A DNA stretch of 64,000 nucleotides from Pseudomonas congelans (GTDB taxonomy: Bacteria; Pseudomonadota; Gammaproteobacteria; Pseudomonadales; Pseudomonadaceae): assembly GCF_900103225.1 (NCBI RefSeq), contig NZ_FNJH01000004.1, positions 62,001-126,000 of the forward strand, read 5' to 3'. This document shows positions 7,783 to 18,242 of the stretch, in pieces. Position numbers and translations under genes: made by a program. The notes under the pieces were generated by a model. It was given only the letters and a program-made list of their open reading frames with translations, was not told the DNA's origin and searched no databases. Position 1 is the first letter of the stretch. The number at the start of each line of letters is the position of its first letter.

Positions 7783-8123
7783 AACGCCTGGACTGCATAA
7801 GTACGGCATAAGGTATCCAGCTATTAATAGGCAAATCAGAGAGAACGACTTTGACAACCAAGGTCATAAATGAATAACCTTATGGCCTCATGCTGCGCAC
7901 ACATGTTCTCTTCTTTCACCCTGCTACAGCTATAGGACGCCGCCTTAGTTCCTGTAGGAATATTCTACAAGCTACCCACTGCAGCGAAATGAGCCCCTCC
8001 TGCCCTCGCTACACTCGTTCAAGATCGCAAGGCACTTCCCTGCACGCGCGTTGATCTATAACGTCAATGGTCCTTTGCAACACGACCGGTCCAGCGATCA
8101 CCCTTGAACAAGCGAGGCTCCTC
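7783..8123. other. Divergent intergenic region between the polysaccharide cluster and yghU
   Basis: About 340 bases without a convincing gene. It must carry the promoter of the minus-strand polysaccharide operon and that of yghU. On the minus strand a TAGAAT -10-like hexamer (7962-7967) has only a weak -35 partner (TTTCGC, 16-base spacing). No JUMPStart/ops element, the RfaH-recruiting sequence common before enterobacterial O-antigen operons, could be found. A 17-base palindrome overlaps the putative -10 and is listed separately. Confidence 0.5.
7953..7969. promoter_or_regulatory. 17-base near-perfect palindrome, possible operator
   Basis: TGTAGGAATATTCTACA is self-complementary except for one pair around a GAATATTC core. 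It overlaps the candidate -10 (TAGAAT on the minus strand) of the polysaccharide operon, a position suited to a repressor. No known regulator consensus was matched. It could also be a short repeat relic or chance. Confidence 0.35.
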
Positions 8124-8966
8124 ATGACCCAAACGTCCTACACCCCGCCGAAGGTCTGGCAGCAGGAAAAAAAAGCGGGCGGTACGTTCGCCAGCATCAA
8201 CCGCCCCGTCGCCGGCCCCACGCACGACAAGGAGCTGCCGGTGGGCAAGCACCCGCTGCAGCTTTATTCGCTGGCCACCCCCAACGGCGTGAAGGTCACG
8301 ATCATGCTCGAAGAGCTGCTGGCGCTCGGACACAGCGGCGCGGAATACGATGCCTGGCTGATCCGCATCTCCGAGGGCGAGCAGTTCTCCAGCGGTTTTG
8401 TCGAGATCAATCCGAATTCCAAGATCCCCGCATTGCTGGATCGAAGTCATGAAACACCTGTTCGGGTATTCGAGTCCGGTTCGATTCTGCTGTACCTGGC
8501 AGAGAAGTTTTCCAGCTTCCTGCCTGCCGACCCGGCAGGCCGTACCGAAACGCTGAACTGGCTGTTCTGGCAGATGGGCGCCGCGCCGTACCTGGGTGGC
8601 GGTTTCGGGCATTTCTATGCCTACGCGCCGGAGAAACTCGAATACCCCATCAACCGGTTCGCGATGGAGGCCAAGCGCCAACTCGATGTGCTGAACCGTC
8701 GCCTGGGCGAGCACCGCTACCTGGCTGGCGATACCTACACGATTGCCGATATCGCAGTCTGGCCATGGTATGGCGCACTGGTGCAGAACAAGGTGTATTC
8801 GGCGGCCGAATTCCTCTCGGTACACGAATACCCGAACCTGATTCGCTGGACAGAAGAAATCGCCGCACGCCCTGCCGTTATCAGAGGCCAGAAGGTCAAT
8901 CGCACCTGGGGCGAAGAAGCCGATCAGGTTCCGGAGCGGCATCAGGCGTCCGATCTGGATAAATGA
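8124..8966 (+). CDS. yghU: YghU-type (nu-class) glutathione S-transferase / disulfide reductase
   Basis: 280 residues from ATG 8124, chosen because GAGG lies about 9 bases upstream; a start at 8067 would add 19 residues with no such site. The thioredoxin-like N-terminal half contains YSLATPNGVKVTIMLEEL, closely resembling E. coli YghU as remembered, with the Thr/Asn pair that binds glutathione in nu-class enzymes. The helical C-terminal GST domain follows (about 130-270) with the DIAVWPW motif. Nu-class GSTs bind two glutathione molecules and reduce disulfides or peroxides in the cytoplasm. It stands alone between the polysaccharide cluster and the DUF1016 gene. Confidence 0.9.
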   Translation: MTQTSYTPPKVWQQEKKAGGTFASINRPVAGPTHDKELPVGKHPLQLYSLATPNGVKVTIMLEELLALGHSGAEYDAWLIRISEGEQFSSGFVEINPNSKIPALLDRSHETPVRVFESGSILLYLAEKFSSFLPADPAGRTETLNWLFWQMGAAPYLGGGFGHFYAYAPEKLEYPINRFAMEAKRQLDVLNRRLGEHRYLAGDTYTIADIAVWPWYGALVQNKVYSAAEFLSVHEYPNLIRWTEEIAARPAVIRGQKVNRTWGEEADQVPERHQASDLDK

Positions 8967-9168
8967 GGCACAAATCCAGGCCTGCGCAGACAGAAACCTG
9001 ATGCTACAAACCCACAGGAAACTCTGGAACAGGACGTCCTGATCCGCCCGTAAAGTAGCCGACCTTAGCCACTGCCCAAGGACGCGCCTTTATGAGCCGA
9101 AGAACTGTTCTTCCAGACTTTCGCTTGCAATCGCCCATCGGGTTGCCACGCAGTGGAGTACTTTCAGT

Positions 9169-10185
9169 ATGAGTACTCCCAACACACCGCATACGCCTGT
9201 ACATGATCGCTTTGATGAAGTGCTCGCCATGATCCGGAGCGCTCGACAGCAGGCCGCACAGGCGGTGAACACCCAATTGATCGAGCTTTACTGGCAAGTC
9301 GGCGCTTACATCAGTCGCAAGCTTGAAAACGCTGAATGGGGTGACGCGGTGGTCACCCAGCTTGCCGAGCATCTGGCCACCACCCAGCCAGGACTGCGTG
9401 GTTTTACGCGCAGCAACCTTTTTCGCATGCGTCAATTCTATGAGATTTACCGTGCAGAAGAGAAAGTCGCGCCACTGGCGCGACAATTATCCTGGTCACA
9501 TAACCTGATCATTTTCAGCCAGAGCAAGCGTCCTGAAGAACGCGAGTTCTACCTGAAAATGGCAACTCAGGAAAGGTGGTCAAAACGCGAACTTGAGCGC
9601 CAATTCAAGAACGCTCTGTTCGAGCGCACTGTCACCCAGCCAGCCAAAGCCTCGGCGATGCTCAAGGAAACCCGGCCGGCCGCACTGGATATATTCCGTG
9701 ATGCCTACATGGTGGAGTTTCTGGAGCTGCCACCGGGGCACGCCGAATCGGACCTGCATGGCGGCTTGTTGAAACGCCTGAGGGACTTTCTGATCGAGCC
9801 AGGTCGCGATTTCTGTTTTGTCGCCTCCGAGTACGCATTGCAGGTCGGTGGCCAGGACTTTGCTCTGGATCTGCTGTTTTTCCATCGAGGCCTCAACTGC
9901 CTCGTTGCCATTGAGCTCAAGGTCGGCCGCTTTGAGCCCGAATACCTCGGCAAGCTGGACTTCTACCTGGAAGCGCTGGACCGCAACGAACGCAAACCCC
10001 ATGAAAACCCGGCCATTGGCGTCTTACTCTGCGCCAGCAAAAACGACGAAGTCGTCGAGTACGCTCTGAACCGCTCGCTTTCACCCGCTTTGATTGCCGA
10101 GTACCAGACCCGCCTGCCGGACAGACAGTTACTGCAAGCGAAACTGCATGAATTCTACGCAAGCGCTGTGTTGAACGATCAGTGA
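9169..10185 (+). CDS. DUF1016 / YhcG family PDDEXK-like nuclease protein
   Basis: 338 residues. The N-terminal half (about 10-160) is the DUF1016 helical domain with ELYWQVGAYIS and GFTRSNLFRMRQFYE. The C-terminal half carries a PD-(D/E)xK-type core: FALDLLFFHR provides the Asp and AIELKVGRFEPE the E-x-K pair (about 224-255). Family members have been linked to restriction-modification loci, phage defence and DNA-end processing, but most are uncharacterised. There is no methylase, transposase or toxin gene beside it here, so it is a stand-alone copy. GGAGT lies about 12 bases upstream of the ATG. Family certain, function uncertain. Confidence 0.87.
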   Translation: MSTPNTPHTPVHDRFDEVLAMIRSARQQAAQAVNTQLIELYWQVGAYISRKLENAEWGDAVVTQLAEHLATTQPGLRGFTRSNLFRMRQFYEIYRAEEKVAPLARQLSWSHNLIIFSQSKRPEEREFYLKMATQERWSKRELERQFKNALFERTVTQPAKASAMLKETRPAALDIFRDAYMVEFLELPPGHAESDLHGGLLKRLRDFLIEPGRDFCFVASEYALQVGGQDFALDLLFFHRGLNCLVAIELKVGRFEPEYLGKLDFYLEALDRNERKPHENPAIGVLLCASKNDEVVEYALNRSLSPALIAEYQTRLPDRQLLQAKLHEFYASAVLNDQ

Positions 10186-10263
10186 TACCTGCCAGGCGCA
10201 CGATGCATTACGCTTGCGGGTACCTGAGCCGCAGCCTGCAAGCCTTTCCACCCGGAGCCTCCA

Positions 10264-11430
10264 ATGCCGCAAGACAAAGACCCTCGTGCCCACACCGCCC
10301 TGTCGCAACGCGGCCGCAGTGCCGGCAGCGGGCCCGGGATTGCGGTCAACCCGCCGGTCGTGCGCCTCAGTACGGTGCTGTTCGACAGTCTGGAGAGTCT
10401 GCGACAGGCGGAAATTCGTACCGCGGGGCCGGAGCGCTCGCTGACGTACGGCGCCAACGGCAACCCGACCGCGTTTGCCTTGCAGGACCTCATCTCCGAG
10501 CTCGAAGGCGCACACGGCACCTGCCTGTACCCGACCGGGCTGGCCGCAGTGGCGCAGATGTTTCAGTCGTTCTTGCGCCCCGGCGATCATGTCCTGATCA
10601 CCGAATCGGTCTATGGCCCTGTTCGGCGGCTGGCGAAAACCATGCTGACCGCCTTCGACATCCAGTTCGATTTCTACGCGGCCGACGGCAGTAATGTGGA
10701 ATCGCTGATCAAGGCCAACACCCGGATGATCTATGCCGAGGTGCCAGGCTCGCTGACATTTGACATGTGTGACCTGCCTGCCCTGTCGCAGCTGTGCAGG
10801 GCCAGGAATCTGCTGCTGGCTGTGGATAACTCCTGGGGCTCCGGGGTGCTGTACAAGCCGCTGGAGCTGGGCGCGGACATTTCGCTGATGGCTCTGACCA
10901 AGTACGTGGCCGGGCATTCCGACGTCATGATGGGCAGCGTCAGCACCACTGAAGCGCATTGGCATACCCTGAAGACCATGAACACCGCCGTAGGCAATAC
11001 CGTCAGCCCCGACGATGCCTATCTGGTGCTGCGCGGAGCCCGCAGTCTGGCGGCGCGCATGGCCATGCATGAGCGCCATGCGCTGCAGATCGCTCAATGG
11101 CTGCAGGCCCAGCCTCAGGTTGCCCGCGTGCGCTATCCCGCGTTGCCGGACGATCCGGGCCACGCGATCTGGAAACGCGATTTCCATGGCTGCAACGGCT
11201 TGCTCAGTTTCGAATTCAATACCGTTGACCGGCAGGTGCTGGATCGCTTTACCGGCGCGTTGAAACTGTTCGGCATCGGCTATTCCTGGGGTGGTTTCGA
11301 AAGCCTGATCACGGAAGTCGAGCAACACGGCCCCGACCGCGGCACCGGCCCGATGCTGCGACTGCAGGTCGGCCTGGAAAGCCCGGAGGATCTGATCGCA
11401 GACCTGCACAACGGGTTTGCGGCAGGTTGA
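10264..11430 (+). CDS. metC: Cystathionine beta-lyase (PLP, Cys/Met metabolism family)
   Basis: 388 residues, fold-type I PLP enzyme. PLP Schiff-base Lys213 lies in LTKYVAGHSD, the cofactor-ring Asp188 in AVDNSWGSG, and TYGANGNPT (61-69) and YPTGLAAV (89-96) provide phosphate and substrate contacts. The VAGHSD signature and the lack of the cystathionine gamma-synthase hallmarks favour MetC, which cleaves cystathionine to homocysteine, ammonia and pyruvate for methionine synthesis. GGAG lies about 8 bases before the ATG. It is monocistronic or loosely grouped with xseB 100 bases on. A related lyase specificity cannot be excluded. Confidence 0.85.
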   Translation: MPQDKDPRAHTALSQRGRSAGSGPGIAVNPPVVRLSTVLFDSLESLRQAEIRTAGPERSLTYGANGNPTAFALQDLISELEGAHGTCLYPTGLAAVAQMFQSFLRPGDHVLITESVYGPVRRLAKTMLTAFDIQFDFYAADGSNVESLIKANTRMIYAEVPGSLTFDMCDLPALSQLCRARNLLLAVDNSWGSGVLYKPLELGADISLMALTKYVAGHSDVMMGSVSTTEAHWHTLKTMNTAVGNTVSPDDAYLVLRGARSLAARMAMHERHALQIAQWLQAQPQVARVRYPALPDDPGHAIWKRDFHGCNGLLSFEFNTVDRQVLDRFTGALKLFGIGYSWGGFESLITEVEQHGPDRGTGPMLRLQVGLESPEDLIADLHNGFAAG

Positions 11431-11532
11431 CCCCGGCAGCCGCTTGAAGAGCGCAAGCCCGTCGCCGCAATTTGCCCAGACGCCATCGCTCTGCTAGTGT
11501 CGCGCGGTTTAACCTCTACCGGAAATGCCCTC

Positions 11533-11778
11533 ATGGCCCGCAAGAAAGCTGCACTGGATTTCGAACAGTCACTCGCTGATCTGCAAACGCTGGTAGAGCG
11601 GCTGGAGAACGGCGAGTTGTCGCTGGAAGACTCCCTCACCGCCTTCGAGCAAGGTGTACGCCTGACCCGCGACTGCCAGAGCGCCCTCACCCAGGCCGAG
11701 CAGAAGGTTCAGGTACTGCTGGAGCGCGATGGCGAGCTGAGCGAAGAGCCGTTCGACGATGCGGAACTCCCCGAATGA
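11533..11778 (+). CDS. xseB: Exodeoxyribonuclease VII small subunit
   Basis: 81 residues from the ATG at 11533; the frame extends to 11497 but known XseB proteins begin near MARKK. It has the standard coiled-coil pattern [26 protein letters not shown] followed by [22 protein letters not shown] (quoted here as two segments of the helical hairpin). The small subunit wraps the XseA stalk to form ExoVII, which degrades single-stranded DNA in both directions. Its stop overlaps the ispA start (ATGA), the usual bacterial xseB-ispA-dxs operon. Confidence 0.95.
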   Translation: MARKKAALDFEQSLADLQTLVERLENGELSLEDSLTAFEQGVRLTRDCQSALTQAEQKVQVLLERDGELSEEPFDDAELPE

Positions 11779-12662
11779 TCGCGAGCTATCAAGCGCAAAG
11801 CCAGACTCGCGTCAACGCAGCACTCGACGGGCTGTTTCAGGCACCCGCCCCTGAACTCGACCGCCTCTACGAAGCCATGCGCTACAGCGTGATGAACGGC
11901 GGCAAGCGCGTGCGTCCGCTGCTCGCGTATGCCGCCTGCGAAGCACTGGGCGGTGTAGCCGAGGATGCCAACGGTGCCGCCTGCGCCGTTGAACTGATTC
12001 ATGCCTACTCCCTGGTACATGACGATTTGCCGGCAATGGACGACGACGACCTGCGTCGTGGCCAGCCGACCACACACAAGGCTTTCGATGAAGCCTGCGC
12101 GATCCTCGCCGGTGACGGCCTGCAAAGCCTGGCCTTTACGGCCCTGCTCGCCCCCAATCTGACGTCACGCGATGCCGAGACGCGTCTGCAGATGGTCACG
12201 GCCCTCGCGACTGCGGCCGGACCGGCGGGCATGGTGGGTGGTCAGGCCATCGACCTGGGTTCAGTGGGGCTGAAGCTCGATCAGGCCGCACTGGAATACA
12301 TGCATCGTCACAAGACCGGCGCATTGATCGAAGCCAGCGTCCGGCTTGGCGCACTGGCCAGCGGTCATGCCGATCAGCCGCGGCTCGATGCTCTACAGGT
12401 CTATGCGCGTGCAATCGGTCTGGCGTTTCAGGTCCAGGACGACATTCTCGATGTCGAAAGCGATACCGCGACCCTCGGCAAGCGCCAGGGCGCCGACATC
12501 GCCCGCGACAAGCCGACCTACCCGGCGCTGCTGGGCCTGGAAGCGGCCAAGCACTATGCACTGGAACTGTGTGATCAGGCGCTGCAGGCGCTGAGCCCGT
12601 TCGATACCGCCGCAGAGCCGTTGCGCCAGCTGGCACGCTACATCGTCGAACGTCGCCACTGA
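11775..12662 (+). CDS. ispA: Farnesyl diphosphate synthase
   Basis: 295 residues, all-helical trans-prenyltransferase. First aspartate-rich motif DDLPAMDD at 83-90, preceded by GGKRVRPLL (42-50) for diphosphate binding. The second motif is [11 protein letters not shown] in the C-terminal half. It condenses IPP with DMAPP and then GPP to make farnesyl diphosphate for undecaprenyl-phosphate, quinone and heme side chains. Translationally coupled to xseB and followed by dxs after 162 bases. The gap holds a short ACCACG/CGTGGT hairpin (12698-12715) that may reduce read-through. Confidence 0.96.
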   Translation: MIASYQAQSQTRVNAALDGLFQAPAPELDRLYEAMRYSVMNGGKRVRPLLAYAACEALGGVAEDANGAACAVELIHAYSLVHDDLPAMDDDDLRRGQPTTHKAFDEACAILAGDGLQSLAFTALLAPNLTSRDAETRLQMVTALATAAGPAGMVGGQAIDLGSVGLKLDQAALEYMHRHKTGALIEASVRLGALASGHADQPRLDALQVYARAIGLAFQVQDDILDVESDTATLGKRQGADIARDKPTYPALLGLEAAKHYALELCDQALQALSPFDTAAEPLRQLARYIVERRH

Positions 12663-12824
12663 GCACTGGCACCCGAACCGTAAAATCCGCTGAATCAACC
12701 ACGCTTCATCGTGGTCTCAGTGAGTACACATGTCAGTCGGCAGATCATCCGCCGACTCACTTCATGGGCAGCGTGCGATGCATAAGGTAAACTGCCGCCT
12801 CTTTTACTTATAACGATTCGCCTG

Positions 12825-14717
12825 ATGCCCACGACGTTCAAAGAGATCCCACGCGAGCGCCCGGTCACGCCGTTGCTCGACCGAGCCGATACCCCGCACG
12901 GCCTGCGCCGTCTGGGCGAAGCCGAGCTGGAAACCCTGGCCGATGAACTGCGCCTGGAGTTGCTGTATTCCGTTGGCCAGACCGGAGGGCATTTCGGTGC
13001 TGGCCTTGGGGTCATCGAGCTGACCATCGCGCTGCATTACGTTTTCGACACCCCGGACGACCGTCTGGTGTGGGACGTGGGTCATCAAGCCTATCCGCAC
13101 AAGATCCTCACCGGCCGTCGCGCGCGCATGTCCACCCTGCGCCAGAAGGACGGGGTTGCGGCCTTTCCGCGGCGCAGCGAAAGCGAGTACGACACATTCG
13201 GTGTCGGGCACTCCAGCACCTCGATCAGTGCCGCGCTGGGTATGGCGATTGCCTCGCGCCTGCAGGGCAGCGAGCGCAAATCGATTGCCGTGATCGGCGA
13301 CGGTGCGCTGACCGCCGGCATGGCCTTCGAAGCGTTGAACCACGCGCCGGAAGTGGCCGCCGACATGCTGGTGATCCTCAACGACAACGACATGTCGATC
13401 TCGCGCAATGTCGGCGGTCTGTCGAACTACCTGGCCAAGATCCTTTCCAGCCGCACCTACAGCAGCATGCGTGAGGGCAGCAAAAAGGTGCTTTCGCGCC
13501 TGCCCGGTGCCTGGGAGATTGCGCGGCGCACCGAAGAGTACGCCAAAGGCATGCTGGTCCCGGGCACGCTCTTCGAAGAGCTGGGCTGGAACTACATCGG
13601 CCCTATCGACGGCCACGACCTGCCGACCCTGATCGCCACCCTGCGCAACATGCGTGACCTGAAAGGCCCGCAGTTTCTGCATGTGGTGACCAAGAAGGGC
13701 AAGGGTTTTGAGCCGGCCGAAGTCGATCCGATCGGCTATCACGCCATTACCAAGCTCGAGCCGCTGAATGCGCCTGCCGCGCAGAAAAAGATCAGCGCAC
13801 CGAAATACTCCGGCGTGTTCGGTCAGTGGATCTGTGACATGGCCGAGGCTGACTCGCGGCTGGTCGGCATCACGCCAGCAATGAAGGAAGGCTCGGATCT
13901 GGTCGCGTTCAGCGAACGCTTCCCGGAGCGCTACTTCGATGTGGCCATTGCCGAACAACACGCAGTGACCCTGGCAGCCGGTATGGCGTGCGAAGGCAGC
14001 AAGCCGGTCGTGGCGATCTATTCGACCTTCCTGCAGCGTGGCTACGATCAGTTGATCCACGACGTCGCGGTACAGAACCTCGACGTGCTGTTCGCCATCG
14101 ACCGCGCCGGGCTGGTGGGCGAAGACGGCCCGACTCATGCGGGCAGCTTCGACCTTTCCTATCTGCGTTGCATCCCCGGCATGCTGGTCATGACGCCGAG
14201 CGATGAAAACGAACTGCGCAAGCTGCTCAGCACCGGTTACCTGCACACCGGCCCCGCGGCAGTGCGCTACCCACGCGGCACCGGCCCTAACGCGGTGATC
14301 GAGGCCAGTCTGGACACGGTCGAGATCGGCAAGGGCGTCGTGCGTCGTCAGGGCCAGGGCGTTGCGATACTGGCGTTCGGCGTGCAACTGGCCGAGGCGC
14401 TGGTGGTGGCCGAGAAGCTCGACGCAACGGTGATCGACATGCGTTTCGTCAAGCCACTGGACGAAGCCCTGGTGAGCGAAGCTGCCGCCAACCACGAATT
14501 GCTGGTCACACTGGAAGAAAACGCCGTCATGGGCGGTGCCGGTGCTGCGGTCAGCGAGTTCCTGGCACGCGCCAATATCCTCAAGTCGGTATTGCACCTG
14601 GGTCTGCCGGATGTCTACGTCGAGCATGCCAAGCCTGCGCAGATGCTCACTGAGTGCGGCCTGGATGCCAAGGGGATCGAAGCCGCAATCAACGAGCGAC
14701 TGGCGCTGATCGGCTGA
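12825..14717 (+). CDS. dxs: 1-deoxy-D-xylulose-5-phosphate synthase
   Basis: 630 residues, full length for Dxs. The TPP and magnesium site is visible as [15 protein letters not shown] and the following NDNDMSIS. The pyrimidine domain has [13 protein letters not shown] with the conserved Glu, and the C-terminal domain ends in [11 protein letters not shown] and an [10 protein letters not shown] stretch. It condenses pyruvate with glyceraldehyde-3-phosphate, the first and flux-controlling step of the MEP isoprenoid pathway, supplying ispA upstream. No strong Shine-Dalgarno is evident before the ATG. The 928-residue antisense frame over this gene is a shadow. Confidence 0.97.
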   Translation: MPTTFKEIPRERPVTPLLDRADTPHGLRRLGEAELETLADELRLELLYSVGQTGGHFGAGLGVIELTIALHYVFDTPDDRLVWDVGHQAYPHKILTGRRARMSTLRQKDGVAAFPRRSESEYDTFGVGHSSTSISAALGMAIASRLQGSERKSIAVIGDGALTAGMAFEALNHAPEVAADMLVILNDNDMSISRNVGGLSNYLAKILSSRTYSSMREGSKKVLSRLPGAWEIARRTEEYAKGMLVPGTLFEELGWNYIGPIDGHDLPTLIATLRNMRDLKGPQFLHVVTKKGKGFEPAEVDPIGYHAITKLEPLNAPAAQKKISAPKYSGVFGQWICDMAEADSRLVGITPAMKEGSDLVAFSERFPERYFDVAIAEQHAVTLAAGMACEGSKPVVAIYSTFLQRGYDQLIHDVAVQNLDVLFAIDRAGLVGEDGPTHAGSFDLSYLRCIPGMLVMTPSDENELRKLLSTGYLHTGPAAVRYPRGTGPNAVIEASLDTVEIGKGVVRRQGQGVAILAFGVQLAEALVVAEKLDATVIDMRFVKPLDEALVSEAAANHELLVTLEENAVMGGAGAAVSEFLARANILKSVLHLGLPDVYVEHAKPAQMLTECGLDAKGIEAAINERLALIG

Positions 14718-14726
14718 CTGCCAGAG

Positions 14727-14753
14727 GTTCCTCACGCGTCTGGCGTGAGGAAC
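14727..14753. repeat. Solo REP-like palindrome after dxs
   Basis: Eleven-base arms (GTTCCTCACGC / GCGTGAGGAAC) around a 5-base loop, followed by GAT. The right arm plus GAT is the same string found in the larger REP-like clusters near 34.1 and 60.7 kb. It lies 10 bases after the dxs stop and could also act as a terminator or 3' stabiliser, although no T tract follows. Confidence 0.7.
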
Positions 14754-14825
14754 GATCATCACCCTCCCTCGCGCAGCAATCCTGATAACATGCTGCGCAC
14801 TTCGACACTGCCGCGATGCCAGCCG

Positions 14826-16004
14826 ATGCCTCATGTGACCCGCTCCGCCTCCACGCCTGAATTGACCTCGCTGTTCGCCGCCTTGCAGCAGCACTTCATG
14901 CAGGTCGTCGTTCCGCTGTGGCAGGGCCCTGGCTGGAACGCGCAATTGGCATTGCCCTACGAAGCACTCGACGCCAGTGATCAACCGTTGCCGCCGCAAC
15001 GCTATCGCGCCATGGCCTGTGCGCGTCAGCTGTTTCTGTTTTCCAGCCTCATCGATCACGCGCAATTGCCAGGCGCGCGGGCGCGGGCCGGTGAATTGTT
15101 CCGCTCCCTGCAACAGCACTTCCACGATGCCGAGCATGGTGGATGGTTCTACAGCATCGATCCGCAGGGCAAGCCGCTGGATCGCCGCAAGGACCTCTAC
15201 ACCCATGCCTTCATTATTTTTGCCTGCGCACATTACTGGGCGAAAGTGCAGGACCCGCTGGCAGAGTCGGTGCTCAACGCAGCGCTCAACGTTGTGGCAG
15301 AACGCTTTGCCGACGACGACGGGCTTTACGAGGCGCAACTCGATGAAGACTGGTCGGTACTGGGCACCGGTCCGCTGCAAAACCCCTTGATGCACCTGGC
15401 AGAGGCCTTTCTGGCCACCCTGTCGGTGCGTGCCGACCCTGCCACGCAGGCGGCACTGGACGCGCTGGTTATCCACATGCAGCGCCGTTTCGTCGATACG
15501 GCAACCGGCGTAATGCTGGAGAAGCCTCTGGGCGCTGTGGATAACTGGTACGAACCAGGCCATCAGTTTGAATGGTTCTTCCTGCTGCAATCATCGCCGG
15601 AACTGCACGGGCGCGAGCTGCATGAATCCATGACCCGCGCGTTCGCCTACGCCCAGGCGCAGGGAGTCGACACACAGAGCGGGGCTGTGACGGCGATGCT
15701 GGCGCTCGATGGTACGGTGCGCGATGGCACTCAACGTATCTGGGCCCAGGCAGAATACCTGCGGGCCATGGCCCTGCGCCCGGACTGCGAGTTGGCCTTG
15801 ACTCAGCAGTTGTCGGCCTTCGAACAGCGCTTTCTGCATGCCAGGGGCTGGAACGAGTGCGTCGAGCCCGATGGCAGGGTCAGCCGCAGCGACATGCCGT
15901 CGACCACGCCCTACCACTTGGCGACCTGCTACATCGGTCTGGCGGATTTCGTCGAAAACCGCTTCGTCAGCGCATTCCCGCCGCCAACCCCAGCAGACAA
16001 CTGA
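14826..16004 (+). CDS. AGE-family (N-acylglucosamine 2-epimerase / mannose isomerase-like) protein
   Basis: 392 residues from ATG 14826. The frame is open from 14745, with another ATG at 14790; none has a strong ribosome-binding site, so the start is uncertain. It resembles AGE-superfamily (alpha/alpha)6-barrel proteins: RYRAMACARQLFLFS, HGGWFYSID, KDLYTHAFIIFACAHYW, WYEPGHQFEWFFLL and a C-terminal GWNECVEPDG. The conserved His residues in YTHAF and GHQFEW fit the active site. Members interconvert aldose/ketose sugars or epimerise N-acyl sugars. Substrate is unassigned. Convergent with the dehydrogenase gene, 36 bases apart. Confidence 0.83.
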   Translation: MPHVTRSASTPELTSLFAALQQHFMQVVVPLWQGPGWNAQLALPYEALDASDQPLPPQRYRAMACARQLFLFSSLIDHAQLPGARARAGELFRSLQQHFHDAEHGGWFYSIDPQGKPLDRRKDLYTHAFIIFACAHYWAKVQDPLAESVLNAALNVVAERFADDDGLYEAQLDEDWSVLGTGPLQNPLMHLAEAFLATLSVRADPATQAALDALVIHMQRRFVDTATGVMLEKPLGAVDNWYEPGHQFEWFFLLQSSPELHGRELHESMTRAFAYAQAQGVDTQSGAVTAMLALDGTVRDGTQRIWAQAEYLRAMALRPDCELALTQQLSAFEQRFLHARGWNECVEPDGRVSRSDMPSTTPYHLATCYIGLADFVENRFVSAFPPPTPADN

Positions 16005-16040
16005 TCGAGCCGCAGCAACGCGGCCCGGTCAGCAGGTCAA

Positions 16041-17194
<1,154 letters not shown>

Positions 17195-17464
17195 GGCTGT
17201 TGACCTGCAAAAACTGTATGAACGACCAGCTCGAATGCAGTTGACAAACCCTCCATAAAGTTGGCCAAAAACCTCTGTGCAAAATTTAACCACTCTTCTA
17301 CAGGCCTTATGCATAAAGGGCTGCAGGTAAATACTCCCAAGTTATTAACAGCCGGTTCCACAGTAAACCTGAACAAGTCAAAACGGTGACAAAACAACTC
17401 TTTGCAGCGGTTTTATGTCGCACTTGTCAGACGCGCCAAAATTGTTTTCCACAATTGCATACGA

Positions 17465-17498
17465 GCGCGCCCCGGATGTTTGAGCATCCGGGGCGCGC
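17465..17498. terminator. Strong hairpin downstream of livF
   Basis: A 14-base perfect stem (GCGCGCCCCGGATG) with a 6-base loop, 27 bases beyond the livF stop. No U-tract follows on the livF strand, so it may block read-through or stabilise the 3' end rather than act as a classic intrinsic terminator. Confidence 0.6.
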
Positions 17499-17525
17499 GA
17501 AGAAAACGGCAGGGTTTTGACGAAC

Positions 17526-18242
17526 TCAATGCCCGCCCAGATAAGCGTTCCTTACCTCTTCATTTACCAGCAATTCCTGCCCGGTGCCGGACAGTCGAAT
17601 CTCGCCATTGACCATCACATAAGCCCGGTCGGACAGCTTGAGAGCGTGGTTGGCGTTCTGCTCGACCAGAAATATCGTCATGCCCGTGGCTGCCAGTTCA
17701 CGCAAGGTCGAGAAGATCTGTTTGACGATGATCGGTGCCAGACCCAGGCTTGGCTCATCGAGCAGCAGCAATTTCGGACGACTCATCAGCGCGCGGGCGA
17801 TGGCGAGCATCTGCTGCTCCCCCCCGGACATGGTCATGGCTCGCTGATTGCGGCGCTCCTTGAGCCTGGGGAACAGCTCGAACATGCGCTGCATGTCTTC
17901 GGCCGAATGCTTGTCGCCAATCGGGATGGTGCCCATCATCAGGTTTTCCTCGACCGACATGTCGGGAAACACCCGGCGCCCCTCCGGCGACTGCGCAATG
18001 CCGTTGGAAGCGATGTAATGCGAGGACTTCTGGGTGATGTCGGTGCCCTGATAGATGATCTGCCCGCTGGCCGCGCGCGGCTGACCGAAGATCGACATCA
18101 GCAGTGTGGATTTGCCCGCACCGTTGGAGCCGATCAGGCTCACCGTTTCGCCCTCATTGATGTGCAGCGAGACTTTCTTCAGGGCCTGAATCGGCCCGTA
18201 AAACACATCGATCTCTTTCAGTTCGAGGATCGGCTTGCTCAT
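17526..18242 (-). CDS. livF: Branched-chain amino acid ABC transporter, ATP-binding protein LivF
   Basis: 238 residues. Walker A GSNGAGKST, signature SGGEQQMLAIARAL and Walker B LLLLDEPSLGLAP are all present; the SLGLAP Walker B is typical of LivF. One of two ATPases driving high-affinity uptake of leucine, isoleucine and valine through LivHM. It overlaps livG by 4 bases (ATGA) and is the last gene of the operon, followed by a strong hairpin. Confidence 0.95.
   Translation of the reverse strand: MSKPILELKEIDVFYGPIQALKKVSLHINEGETVSLIGSNGAGKSTLLMSIFGQPRAASGQIIYQGTDITQKSSHYIASNGIAQSPEGRRVFPDMSVEENLMMGTIPIGDKHSAEDMQRMFELFPRLKERRNQRAMTMSGGEQQMLAIARALMSRPKLLLLDEPSLGLAPIIVKQIFSTLRELAATGMTIFLVEQNANHALKLSDRAYVMVNGEIRLSGTGQELLVNEEVRNAYLGGH

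Noticed and set aside
7783..7857. Extended N-terminus of the Wzm permease
   Set aside because: The 25 extra residues precede the typical family start (MKWRDL...), so the internal ATG at 7782 was preferred.
8064..8942. 292-residue minus-strand frame over yghU
   Set aside because: Antisense to a well-supported glutathione transferase.
12804..15590. 928-residue open frame on the minus strand across dxs and the AGE gene
   Set aside because: Antisense to two clear genes; residues are His/Arg/Gln-rich as expected from reversed GC-biased codons, with no family motif and no ribosome-binding site.
17465..17498. Idea that the strong GC hairpin is part of an origin or attachment site
   Set aside because: Its position just after the end of the liv operon is explained more simply as a transcript end.
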